A stretch of 64,000 nucleotides of DNA, taken from contig NZ_AXWS01000014.1 of the NCBI RefSeq assembly GCF_000482785.1, positions 186,001 to 250,000 on the forward strand, in the 5' to 3' direction. The notes beneath the pieces are model-generated. The model saw only the letters and a program-made list of their open reading frames with translations. It ran no database searches and was not told where the DNA came from. Both the position numbers and the translations under genes were made by a program. This document shows positions 26,541 through 34,454 of this stretch, in pieces. The number at the start of each line of letters is the position of its first letter. Within the stretch, counting starts at the first letter, position 1. This DNA is from Derxia gummosa DSM 723 (GTDB lineage Bacteria; Pseudomonadota; Gammaproteobacteria; Burkholderiales; Burkholderiaceae_E).

Positions 26541-26557
26541 GATAAACCAGTTTTATC
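26541..26557. promoter_or_regulatory. HipB operator 1
   Basis: GATAAAC-CAG-TTTTATC: 7 bp arms (one mismatch) around 3 bp. The arm sequence equals that of the perfect copy at 26593-26609; the dyad centres are 52 bp apart, about five helical turns. A single half-site GATAAAG lies between them at 26567. Confidence 0.65.
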
Positions 26558-26592
26558 CGGAAAATCGATAAAGCAGGAATATCAGGATTGGC

Positions 26593-26609
26593 GATAAAAT
26601 CGTTTTATC
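26593..26609. promoter_or_regulatory. HipB operator 2
   Basis: GATAAAATCGTTTTATC is a perfect dyad with 7 bp arms, extended by a C/G pair outside. It ends 10 bp before the hipB ATG, so a bound repressor would block both promoter clearance and ribosome loading. This AT-rich stretch stands out sharply from the surrounding base composition. Confidence 0.75.
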
Positions 26610-26619
26610 GTCTTTCCCG

Positions 26620-26895
26620 ATGAGCCATGTCATGCGCCAACGCCTGATCACGCCCTTGCAGGCCGGGCAGCTGCTGACCGCCCGACGCAAGTCGCGCGGC
26701 CAGCCCCAGGCCGCGCTCGCCAGCCAACTCGGCATCAGCCAGAACCGGCTGTCCGAACTCGAATCCAGCCCAGAGCGCATCACGCTCGACCGTCTGCTGC
26801 TGCTGGCCGACGCGCTCGGTTTCGAGCTGGTATTGCAGGACAAGGGCGAGGACGCCGCGCCGCTCGGCGTGCGCGAATCCGCGCCGGAGTGGTGA
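26620..26895 (+). CDS. hipB: HipB-like antitoxin, XRE helix-turn-helix
   Basis: 91 aa DNA-binding protein. The Cro/C1 HTH reads LITPLQAGQLLTARRKSRGQPQAALASQLGISQNRLSELESSPERITLDRLLLLADALGFELVLQ, the standard HipB form. It represses its own operon through the paired GATAAAA operators and neutralises the HipA kinase encoded 1 bp downstream. A second ATG at 26632 is possible, but the one at 26620 keeps the full first helix. HipB tails are usually degraded by Lon; here the tail is GVRESAPEW. Confidence 0.88.
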   Translation: MSHVMRQRLITPLQAGQLLTARRKSRGQPQAALASQLGISQNRLSELESSPERITLDRLLLLADALGFELVLQDKGEDAAPLGVRESAPEW

Positions 26896-26896
26896 C

Positions 26897-28225
26897 ATGG
26901 GCCGCCCGTCGCGCAGCCGCGCGCTCGCGGTCTGGATGAACGGCGAACGCGTGGGCGAATGGCGCCTGCCCGCGCAAGGCCCGATGGAGCTGGCCTACGA
27001 CCCGGACTGGCTCGCCTCGCCGCAATCGCGGCCGTTGTCGCTGTCGCTGCCGCTCAACCATGACGGCGTGCCGCTGCGCGGGCCGGCGGTCGAGGCTTGG
27101 TTCGACAACCTGCTGCCCGACGGCGAGCCGATCCGCAAGCGCTTGCAGGCCCGCTTCCGCACGCGCGGCGGCAGCGCCTTCGACCTGCTCGAAGCCGTCG
27201 GCCGCGATTGCGTCGGCGCGGTGCAGCTGCTCGCGCCCGACGCCGATCCGCCCGATGTGCGCCGCATCGACGCCGAGCCGCTCGACGAGGCCGCCCTCGC
27301 CGCGCTCATCGACCGCGCCGTGCTGCCGCCCTCGGCCTGGGACGCAGGCGCCGACGACGGCGACTTCCGCCTCTCGCTCGCCGGCGCCCAGGAAAAGACC
27401 GCCTTCACGCTGCACGCCGGCCGCTGGTGCCGGCCGCACGGCGCCACGCCCACCACCCACATCTTCAAGCTGCCGCTCGGGCTCGTCGGCAACCGCCAGG
27501 CCGACATGCGCGGCTCCGTCGAGAACGAATGGCTCTGCGCCGAGCTGCTGCGCGAATGCGGCCTCGACATCGCGCGCTGCGAGATCGCCCGCTTCGCCGA
27601 CCGCAAGCTGCTGGTGGTCGAGCGCTTCGACCGGCGCCTCGCCGCGAGCGGCGACTGGTGGCTGCGGCTGCCGCAGGAAGACGGCTGCCAGGCGCTCGGC
27701 CTGCCGTCGGCGCGCAAGTACGAGGCCGACGGCGGCCCCGGCCTCGACGACCTCGCCGGCCTGCTGCGCTACTCGTCCGAGCGCGAGCGCGATCTCGGCA
27801 CGCTGCTGCGCGCGCAACTGCTGTTCTGGCTGCTGGCCGCGACCGACGGCCACGCCAAGAACTTCAGCCTCGCACTGCTCGCGGGCGGGCAGTACCGGCT
27901 CACGCCGCTGTACGACGTGCTGTCGGCCTGGCCGGTCGCGGGCCGGGGCGCCAACCAGCTCGATCCGCACCGGCTCAAGCTTGCTATGGCGTTGCGCGGG
28001 AAGAACGCGCACTACCGCCTCAGCGAGATCCGGCGTCGGCATTTCATCGAGACGGCGGCGCGCTGCGGCTACGGCGCGGCGGCGATGGAAGCCGACATCG
28101 AAGCGATGCGCGCGGCGCTGCCGGCGGCGCTCGACGCGGTGGGCGCGCGTCTGCCGGCGGGATTTCCGACGGAAGTGTTCGCAAACATCGACGCGGGCAC
28201 GCGCGGCCAGCTCGCGCTGCTCTGA
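26897..28225 (+). CDS. hipA: HipA-like serine/threonine kinase toxin
   Basis: 442 aa, full length for the family. It has the N-terminal subdomain (LAVWMNGERVGEWRL...LPLNHDGVPLRGPAVEAWFDNLLPDGEPIRKRL) and SLAGAQEKTAF with the expected regulatory Ser160 in the P-loop-like segment. The kinase core shows catalytic Asp317 and Asn322 in DGHAKNFSL and metal-binding Asp340 in YDVLSAW. Classical HipA phosphorylates glutamyl-tRNA synthetase and causes dormancy. All key residues are present, so the toxin should be active. The sequence CGCAAGCGCTTGCA lies in the codons for IRKRLQA (27134-27147), in a reading phase different from the other copies of this palindrome. Confidence 0.92.
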   Translation: MGRPSRSRALAVWMNGERVGEWRLPAQGPMELAYDPDWLASPQSRPLSLSLPLNHDGVPLRGPAVEAWFDNLLPDGEPIRKRLQARFRTRGGSAFDLLEAVGRDCVGAVQLLAPDADPPDVRRIDAEPLDEAALAALIDRAVLPPSAWDAGADDGDFRLSLAGAQEKTAFTLHAGRWCRPHGATPTTHIFKLPLGLVGNRQADMRGSVENEWLCAELLRECGLDIARCEIARFADRKLLVVERFDRRLAASGDWWLRLPQEDGCQALGLPSARKYEADGGPGLDDLAGLLRYSSERERDLGTLLRAQLLFWLLAATDGHAKNFSLALLAGGQYRLTPLYDVLSAWPVAGRGANQLDPHRLKLAMALRGKNAHYRLSEIRRRHFIETAARCGYGAAAMEADIEAMRAALPAALDAVGARLPAGFPTEVFANIDAGTRGQLALL

Positions 28226-28440
28226 CCGCCGGGGCGCGCCGCGTCCGCGCCAGCCGCCCCGCGCGGACCGCCTGTCGCGCGCCTCCGACCGACCGGCCGT
28301 CACGGCCCGCGCACGGCCCGCGCACCGTTCGAACTCCCCGCCCTTCCCCCCGCTTCTCCCCCGCTCGGGCTGCGGGCGACTCCCTATCCTCGACGCTGAT
28401 CGCTGCGCCTTCGCGCATCGCGCCCAAGCCTCAGGACACC

Positions 28441-30162
28441 ATGCAGGACCGCGCCGACGCCCCCGGCTCGCCCGAATCCGCCACGAGCGCAGCTCCCGCC
28501 GGCACCGGCCGTCCGGTCGCCGCGCCCGCCTCGCTCGACCCGGCCAGCCCCGCCGACTGGTCGGCGCTGCGCGAGCAGGGCCATCGCATGCTCGACGACC
28601 TGTTCGATCACCTGGCCGGCCTGCGCGACCACCCCGTCTGGCAGCCGCTGCCGCCCGGCCTGCGCGCCGCCTGGCGCGAGCCGCTGCCGCATGCGCCCAT
28701 GCCGCTCGACGCCGCGCATGCGCGCTTCATGGCCGAGGTGCTGCCGCATTCGGTCGGCAATGCGCATCCGCGCTTCATGGGCTGGGTGCAGGGCGGCGGC
28801 ACGGCGGTCGGCATGCTGGCCGAGATGCTCGCTGCCGGCCTCAACGCCAACGTGGGCGGGCGCGACCAGATGCCGCTCGAAGTCGAGAAGCAGATCGTCT
28901 GCTGGATGCGCGAGCTGTTCGGCTTTCCGGCCACGGCGGGCGGGCTGTTCGTGACCGGCTCGTCGATGGCCAACTTCCTCGGCGTGCTCATCGCGCGCAC
29001 GAAGGCGCTCGGCGCCGAGGTGCGCCGGCTCGGGCTGCAATGCGCGGTGGCGCGCGGCGGCATCGCGGCGCCGCGCCTCGTCGGCTACGCCGGCACGACG
29101 GCGCACGGCTGCCTCGCGCGCGGCTTCGACATGGCCGGCCTCGGCACCGCCGCGCTGCGCCGCATCCCGGTCGATGCCGACCATCGCATCGACCTCACCG
29201 CCCTCGCCGCCCAGATCGCGCTCGACCGCGCGGCCGGGCTGCATCCCTTCATGGTGGTCGGCACCGCCGGCACCGTGGACATCGGCGCGATCGACCCGCT
29301 CGCCGAACTGGCCGAACTCGCCGCGCGCGAGCGGCTGTGGTTCCACGTCGATGGCGCCTTCGGCGCGCTCGGCATGCTGTCGCGCGAAGTGGCGCCGATG
29401 CTCGCCGGCATCGAACGCGCCGACTCGATCGCGCTCGACTTCCACAAGTGGGGCCAGGTGCCCTACGACGCCGGCTTCATCCTCGTGCGCGACCAGGCCG
29501 ACCAGCTCGCCACCTTCGCCGCGCCGGCCGACTATCTCGCGCGCAGCCCGCGCGGCCTCGCCGCCGGCTCGCCCTGGCCCTGCGACCTCGGGCCCGACCT
29601 GTCGCGCGGCTTCCGCGCGCTCAAGACCTGGTTCACCTTCGCCACCTACGGCGCCGACGCGCTGGGCGCCGTCATCGACCGCAGCCGCGCGCTCGCGCAA
29701 GCGCTTGCAGCGCGCATCGAGGCCGAGCCGGCGCTGGAGCTGCTCGCGCCGGTCACGCTCAACATCGTGTGCTTCCGGCATCGCGGCGCCCGCGCGGCCG
29801 ACGGCGCGATGCCGGCGGCGACGGCCACCGCCATGCCGGGCGTCCGTCCGGCCGATGCGGCCCGCGCGAGCACTCCGGAAAGCGCCGCGTCCTCGCTCGC
29901 CACACGCCACGCCGACGCCGTGCTCGCCGACGCGCTCGACGGCCGCCGCGCCAGCGCGCTCGACCGGCTCAACGCCGACATCGTGGCCGACCTGCACGAA
30001 GCCGGCATCGCAGTGCCGTCCACCACCGTCATCGACGGCCGGCTCGCGATCCGCGCCGCCCTAGTCAACCACCGCACCGACGCGAGCGACATCGACGCCC
30101 TGGTCGATGCCGTGCTCGCCCGCGCCGCCGCGCGCCTCGCCTCACCCACGGATTTCGCATGA
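28441..30162 (+). CDS. PLP-dependent group II decarboxylase
   Basis: 573 aa fold-type I enzyme of the aromatic-amino-acid/glutamate/tyrosine decarboxylase family. Signatures are NAHPRFMGWVQGGGTAVGMLAEMLAAGLNANVGG, FVTGSSMANFLGVLIAR, WFHVDGAFGAL (PLP-ring Asp) and DFHKWGQVPYD with Schiff-base Lys336. It should convert an amino acid to an amine plus CO2. An unusual Ala-rich insertion (about residues 455-490) sits in the C-terminal domain. Its stop overlaps the ATP-grasp start (ATGA), and the third gene overlaps in turn, so the three form one operon. The substrate is not predictable. The 215 bp before the start hold no recognisable site. CGCAAGCGCTTGCA occurs at 29696-29709. Confidence 0.88.
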   Translation: MQDRADAPGSPESATSAAPAGTGRPVAAPASLDPASPADWSALREQGHRMLDDLFDHLAGLRDHPVWQPLPPGLRAAWREPLPHAPMPLDAAHARFMAEVLPHSVGNAHPRFMGWVQGGGTAVGMLAEMLAAGLNANVGGRDQMPLEVEKQIVCWMRELFGFPATAGGLFVTGSSMANFLGVLIARTKALGAEVRRLGLQCAVARGGIAAPRLVGYAGTTAHGCLARGFDMAGLGTAALRRIPVDADHRIDLTALAAQIALDRAAGLHPFMVVGTAGTVDIGAIDPLAELAELAARERLWFHVDGAFGALGMLSREVAPMLAGIERADSIALDFHKWGQVPYDAGFILVRDQADQLATFAAPADYLARSPRGLAAGSPWPCDLGPDLSRGFRALKTWFTFATYGADALGAVIDRSRALAQALAARIEAEPALELLAPVTLNIVCFRHRGARAADGAMPAATATAMPGVRPADAARASTPESAASSLATRHADAVLADALDGRRASALDRLNADIVADLHEAGIAVPSTTVIDGRLAIRAALVNHRTDASDIDALVDAVLARAAARLASPTDFA

Positions 30163-31547
30163 GCAGCACCATTCCCTCGCCCGCCGTCACGCCGCAGGAC
30201 GCCGCCACCTCCGCGCCCGGCGCGGGCCACGCCGCGCGCGCCACCGACGCGCCGGCCGCCGCACGCGCCGACGCCCCGACCGACGCGCCCGCCGACGCCC
30301 CGGTCGCCCTCGGCTCCGCGCCCGGCCTGCTCGGCCTCGCCACGCTCATGCGCCTCGCCTTCGACCGCGCCGACCTCGTGCCGATCTCGAAGGCGCTCAT
30401 CGCGCGCGCCAGCCGCGACGAATCCGACGCCGACGCGCTCATGGACCTCGCCACGCTGCTGCAACTGCAAGGCATCGCCGACCTCGGCCTCGCCACGCTC
30501 ATGCAAGCGCTTGCAGTTTGCCGCGTGTACGAACTGCCCGCCGCGCGCCAGCCCGCGCTGCGCCTGCTCGCGCTCATGGCGCCGGGCGAGCTGATGGCCA
30601 ACGCGCCGCTGCCCTTCCTGTTCGAGGGCGGCGACATCTCGCTGACCATGCTCTACCTCCTGCCCGGCGAGCCGGTGCCGGCCGAGCTGCCGCCGCATGA
30701 CGCGATCTTCATCGCCATCTCGGAAAGCGACGCCAACCGCCCGCTGCTCGACAAGCTCGCGCGCGCCAGCGCCGCCTGGACCGCGCCCGTCATCAACCGC
30801 CCCGGCCGCGTCGCGCTCACCGCGCGCGACCGCGCCTGCGAGCTGCTGGCCGACGTGGAAGGCGTGCGCATGCCGGCCACCGCGCGCGCGCCGCGCGCCG
30901 CGCTGCAAGCGATTGCAGCCGGCCGCGCCGACCTCGCCCGCCTGCTGCCCGACGGCCCCTGGCCGCTCATCGTGCGGCCGGTCGATTCGCATGCCGGTCA
31001 CGACCTCGAACGCATCGCCGACGCCGCCGCGCTCGATCGCTATCTCGCCGCGCACGAGCAGCGCGAATTCTTCATCGCGCGCTTCATCGACTATCGCGGC
31101 CGCGACGGGCTGTTCCGCAAGTACCGCGTGGTGCTCATCGACGGCATCCCGCACGCCGGCCACATGGCGATCTCGGCCGACTGGATGATCCATTACCTCA
31201 ACGCCGGCATGACCGACAGCGAGGCCAAGCGCGCCGAGGAAGCCGCCTTCATGCGCGACTTCGACGCCGACTTCGCCCAGCGTCACCGCGTCGCGCTGCA
31301 CGCGATCGGCCAGCGCTTCGGCCTCGACTGGCTCGTCATCGACTGCGCCGAGACCGCCACCGGCGACCTGCTCGTGTTCGAGGTCGATCCCGGCGCCGTG
31401 GTGCATTCGATGGACCCGCCCGACCTCTTCCCCTACAAGCGCGAGCCGATGCAGCGCGTGTTCAGCGCCTTCCGCGCGCTGCTCGCGCGCCGCATCGACC
31501 AGGCCGCGCGTCGCCAGGAGCCCCGCCATGTCCACCGTGCTGCCTAG
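30159..31547 (+). CDS. ATP-grasp ligase-like protein with N-terminal helical region
   Basis: 462 aa. After an Ala/Pro-rich leader of 50 residues comes a TPR-like helical part (DALMDLATLLQLQGIADLGLATLMQALAVCRVYELPAARQPALRLLALMAPG). An ATP-grasp core follows: INRPGRVALTARDRACELLADVEGVRMPAT, WPLIVRPVDSHAGHDLERI, FFIARFIDYRGRDGLFRKYRVVLIDG and the metal-binding end LLVFEVDPGAVVHSMD. ATP-grasp enzymes form amide or thioester bonds through acyl phosphates. Encoded between two PLP enzymes, with overlaps on both sides, it probably joins the amine made by the upstream decarboxylase to a carboxylate; that is inference. Two palindrome copies are inside (30502-30515 perfect, 30904-30917). Confidence 0.75.
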   Translation: MSSTIPSPAVTPQDAATSAPGAGHAARATDAPAAARADAPTDAPADAPVALGSAPGLLGLATLMRLAFDRADLVPISKALIARASRDESDADALMDLATLLQLQGIADLGLATLMQALAVCRVYELPAARQPALRLLALMAPGELMANAPLPFLFEGGDISLTMLYLLPGEPVPAELPPHDAIFIAISESDANRPLLDKLARASAAWTAPVINRPGRVALTARDRACELLADVEGVRMPATARAPRAALQAIAAGRADLARLLPDGPWPLIVRPVDSHAGHDLERIADAAALDRYLAAHEQREFFIARFIDYRGRDGLFRKYRVVLIDGIPHAGHMAISADWMIHYLNAGMTDSEAKRAEEAAFMRDFDADFAQRHRVALHAIGQRFGLDWLVIDCAETATGDLLVFEVDPGAVVHSMDPPDLFPYKREPMQRVFSAFRALLARRIDQAARRQEPRHVHRAA

Positions 31548-33330
31548 CCGCGCCCGCGCGCCCGGATTCCTCGTCAACGCGCCCGCCCGCCTCGCTGCCG
31601 GCGATGCCCGCGCCGGCACGGCCGGCGCCACCGCGACCGGCCACCCGGCCACCGCCGGCCAGCCCGCCGTGGCGGGCCACGCTCCACCCGCGCGCCGCCT
31701 GCTCGCGCCCAGCCTCTTCCTGCCCGACCTGCGCGCCGCCACCGCGCAACTCCTGACCGAAGGCGGCGACGAACGCATCCGGCCCGACGCCTTCGGCTTC
31801 AACCGCTACGGCTGCGCCACGCTGCCCGACCCCGGCATCGTCGAACTGGGTTCGTCCACCGCGTCGGCGGTGTCGCCGGCCGGCTTCGACGCCGCCAACC
31901 GGCTGCTCGCGCGGCTCGCGGGCCGGCCCGATTCGCACATGGCCGAGGCCGAGCGCATCCGGCGCGAACTGCTCGCGCTGTCGGGCGCCGACCGCGCCGA
32001 AGGCTGCGAGGCGGTGCTCGCCGCCTCGGGCACCGACGTGCATCTCATCGCCATCACCCTCGCCGCCGGCCCGGAACGCGCGCCGGTGCGCGCCGTCATG
32101 GCCGACGCCGGCGAGACCGGCAGCGGCGTGCCGCTCGCGCTCGGCGGCCGGCATTTCGGCGCGACGCGCTGCCGGGGCGGCATGGTGGACAAGGGCGCGC
32201 CGAGTCCGCTCGCCGACGCCATCGCCGCGCCGCGCCAGATCGCGCTGCGCGAGGCCGACGGCGGCGCCCGCCCGGCCGGCGCGATCGACGCCGATTTCGA
32301 GGCCGCCGTCGAGGCGGTCGTCAGTCAGGGCGAGCGCTGCCTGCTCGTGCTGACCGACGTAAGCAAGACCGGCCTCGTCGCGCCCACGCCGGACTGCGCC
32401 GCGCGGCTGGCCGAACGCTTCGGCGCGCGGCTCACGGTCATGGTCGATGGCTGCCAGTTCCGGCTCGCGCCGGCCACGCTCGCGGGCTATCTCGGGCGCG
32501 GTTTCGCCGTGGCCGTCACCGGCTCCAAGTTCGTGGGCGGGCCGGCCTTCAGCGGCGCGCTGCTGCTGCCTGGCGTCGCCGCGCGCCGGCTGCGCGCCAT
32601 GCCGCTCGACGCGCTGGCCGGCTACACCGGCCGCGCCGACTGGCCGGCCGACTGGCCCGGCGCGCGCGCGCTCGACGGCGGCGCCAGCCACGGCCTGCTG
32701 CTGCGCTGGGAAGCCGCGCTGGCCGAACTGCGCCGCTTCCGCGCGCTGCCCGCCGCCGCCATCGACGGCTTCCTGCGCGACTGGGGCCAGGCCGTGGCCG
32801 GCCGCATCGCCGCCGATCCGCGCCTCGAATCCGTGGACGTGCCGGCCCTGGCGCGCGGCTTCGCCGACGGGTCCGGCGCCGATCCCGCGTCCGACGCCCT
32901 CGCCGCCGGCCTTGACGCCCACGCACGCGGCGCCGACCGCCCGCCCATGCCCGCCTGGGACGCGCGCCAGACGATCTTTCCCGTCATCGCGCGCGGCCCC
33001 GACGGCCACCCGCTCGCGCCCGCCGCGCTGCATGCGCTGTGGCGCCAGCTCGCCGGCCATGACGATGACGCCGACGCGACCACCCGCGCCTTCGCCAGCC
33101 TGGCCGGCGGCCTGGGCGGCGCCGACGCCGCCCGCGTCGCCGCGCCGCGCCTGCGCCTCGGCCAGCCGGTACTGCTCGGCCGGCGCGACGGACAGCCGCT
33201 GGTCGCGCTGCGGCTGTGCGCCAGCGCCCGGCTCGTGAGCGACGCGCTCGGCCAGCCCGACGGCACGGCGGCGGTGATCGCGGCCTCGCTGGTCGCGCTC
33301 GACCGGCTGGCCGAGCTGGCGACGCGCTGA
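31528..33330 (+). CDS. Fold-type I PLP-dependent enzyme (aminotransferase class V-like)
   Basis: 600 aa. A non-conserved Ala/Gly leader (1-60) precedes a PLP domain: GCEAVLAASGTDVHLIAITLA, VLTDVSKTGLVAPTPDC, MVDGCQFRLAP with the pyridine-nitrogen Asp, and AVTGSKFVGGPAFSGALLLP with the likely Schiff-base Lys334. The layout recalls cysteine desulfurase/aminotransferase class V enzymes, but the protein is about 200 residues longer, with an extra C-terminal domain. It overlaps the ATP-grasp gene by 20 bp and has AGGAG at 31517-31521. It is likely a transaminase, lyase or aldolase in the same pathway; the exact reaction is unknown. Confidence 0.72.
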   Translation: MSTVLPSRARAPGFLVNAPARLAAGDARAGTAGATATGHPATAGQPAVAGHAPPARRLLAPSLFLPDLRAATAQLLTEGGDERIRPDAFGFNRYGCATLPDPGIVELGSSTASAVSPAGFDAANRLLARLAGRPDSHMAEAERIRRELLALSGADRAEGCEAVLAASGTDVHLIAITLAAGPERAPVRAVMADAGETGSGVPLALGGRHFGATRCRGGMVDKGAPSPLADAIAAPRQIALREADGGARPAGAIDADFEAAVEAVVSQGERCLLVLTDVSKTGLVAPTPDCAARLAERFGARLTVMVDGCQFRLAPATLAGYLGRGFAVAVTGSKFVGGPAFSGALLLPGVAARRLRAMPLDALAGYTGRADWPADWPGARALDGGASHGLLLRWEAALAELRRFRALPAAAIDGFLRDWGQAVAGRIAADPRLESVDVPALARGFADGSGADPASDALAAGLDAHARGADRPPMPAWDARQTIFPVIARGPDGHPLAPAALHALWRQLAGHDDDADATTRAFASLAGGLGGADAARVAAPRLRLGQPVLLGRRDGQPLVALRLCASARLVSDALGQPDGTAAVIAASLVALDRLAELATR

Positions 33331-33371
33331 CCGGACGGCGGGCGCGGCCGGGCGGTACCGACCCGCCACCC

Positions 33372-33427
33372 GCCACCGACCACCGACCACCGACCACCGG
33401 CCGACGGCCGACGGCCGACGGCCGACG
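33372..33427. repeat. Two adjacent heptamer tandem repeats
   Basis: Three exact copies of ACCACCG (33379-33399, with a degenerate unit before them) run directly into four exact copies of GCCGACG (33400-33427). The array lies in the 205 bp between the PLP enzyme stop and the endolysin start, about 110 bp before the latter. No coding function is apparent. Confidence 0.85.
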
Positions 33428-33535
33428 ACCCGAGGCCGTCGCCGCGCCCCCGGGCTTCCCCGCAGCGTTTGCGGTCCAGGTTGTCACCCCGATGGGTGCG
33501 TGCGACAACCCGGCCACATCCACGCGGGAGGTCCC

Positions 33536-34342
33536 ATGCCCCAGACCCTCAGACTCGGCGACCAGGGCGCCGACGTGATCACGCTCCAGCAGCGCCTGGC
33601 CGAGCTGCGCTTCAGCCCCGGCGCCATCGACGGCGACTTCGGCCACGGCACCGAGGCCGCCGTCGTCGCCTTCCAGCGCAGCATCGGCCTGCTTGACGAC
33701 GGCGTGGCCGGCCCGCGCACCCTCGCCGCGCTCGGCCTCGCCGACAGCGCCGCGCTGCCCAGCGCCATCCCCGGCGTGACGGTGCAGGTGGTCTACCGCG
33801 TGTTTCCCGACGCGCCGATCGACAACATCAAGGCCCATCTGCCGCGCGTATGCGACGCGCTGATCGAGCGCAGCCTCGCCGACAAGCCGATGGTGCTGAT
33901 GGCGCTCGCCACCATCCGCGCCGAGACCGCCGGCTTCGCGCCCATCGGCGAATACCTCTCGCGCTGGAACACCTCGCCCGGCGGCCAGCCCTACGACCTG
34001 TACGACTTCCGCAAGGATCTCGGCAACGGCGCCGTCGGCGACGGCGCGCGCTACAAGGGGCGCGGCTTCATCCAGCTCACCGGCAAGGCCAACTACGCCC
34101 AGCACGGCGCGGCCATCGGCCTGGGCAACCAGCTCGTGACCGATCCCGACCTGGCCAACGATCCGGTCATCGCCGCGCGGCTGCTGGCGAGCTTTCTCGG
34201 CGCGAAGGAACGCGCGATCAAGCAGGCGCTCGTGGCCGGCGACCTCGCCACGGCGCGCAAGCTCGTGAACGGCGGCAGCCACGGGCTGGAAGCGTTCAGC
34301 GCGGCCTACCGCACCGGCGAGCAGCTGATTCCGGCCGGCTGA
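33536..34342 (+). CDS. Peptidoglycan-binding GH19-type endolysin
   Basis: 268 aa. Residues 1-68 are a PG_binding_1 domain (LRLGDQGADVITLQQRLAELRFSPGAIDGDFGHGTEAAVVAFQRSIGLLDDGVAGPRTLAAL). The rest is a chitinase-class-I/lysozyme domain: LATIRAETAGFAPIGEYLSRWN with the probable catalytic Glu, then DGARYKGRGFIQLTGKANYAQHG. It cleaves peptidoglycan glycan strands. There is no signal peptide, as for phage lysins that need a holin, yet no holin is adjacent; a holin does occur at 61042-61539. The ATG at 33536 follows GGGAGGT. It may be a domesticated phage lysin or a secretion-system accessory. Confidence 0.85.
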   Translation: MPQTLRLGDQGADVITLQQRLAELRFSPGAIDGDFGHGTEAAVVAFQRSIGLLDDGVAGPRTLAALGLADSAALPSAIPGVTVQVVYRVFPDAPIDNIKAHLPRVCDALIERSLADKPMVLMALATIRAETAGFAPIGEYLSRWNTSPGGQPYDLYDFRKDLGNGAVGDGARYKGRGFIQLTGKANYAQHGAAIGLGNQLVTDPDLANDPVIAARLLASFLGAKERAIKQALVAGDLATARKLVNGGSHGLEAFSAAYRTGEQLIPAG

Positions 34343-34454
34343 CAGCGGCGGCGGCGCCACGCCCGGAACCGCCTCACGCGCCTCCCGGCGATGGCCGGCG
34401 GCTTCACCGCGCCCACGGTGAATAATCCGCCGCCCAATCACCACGGAGTCCCGG

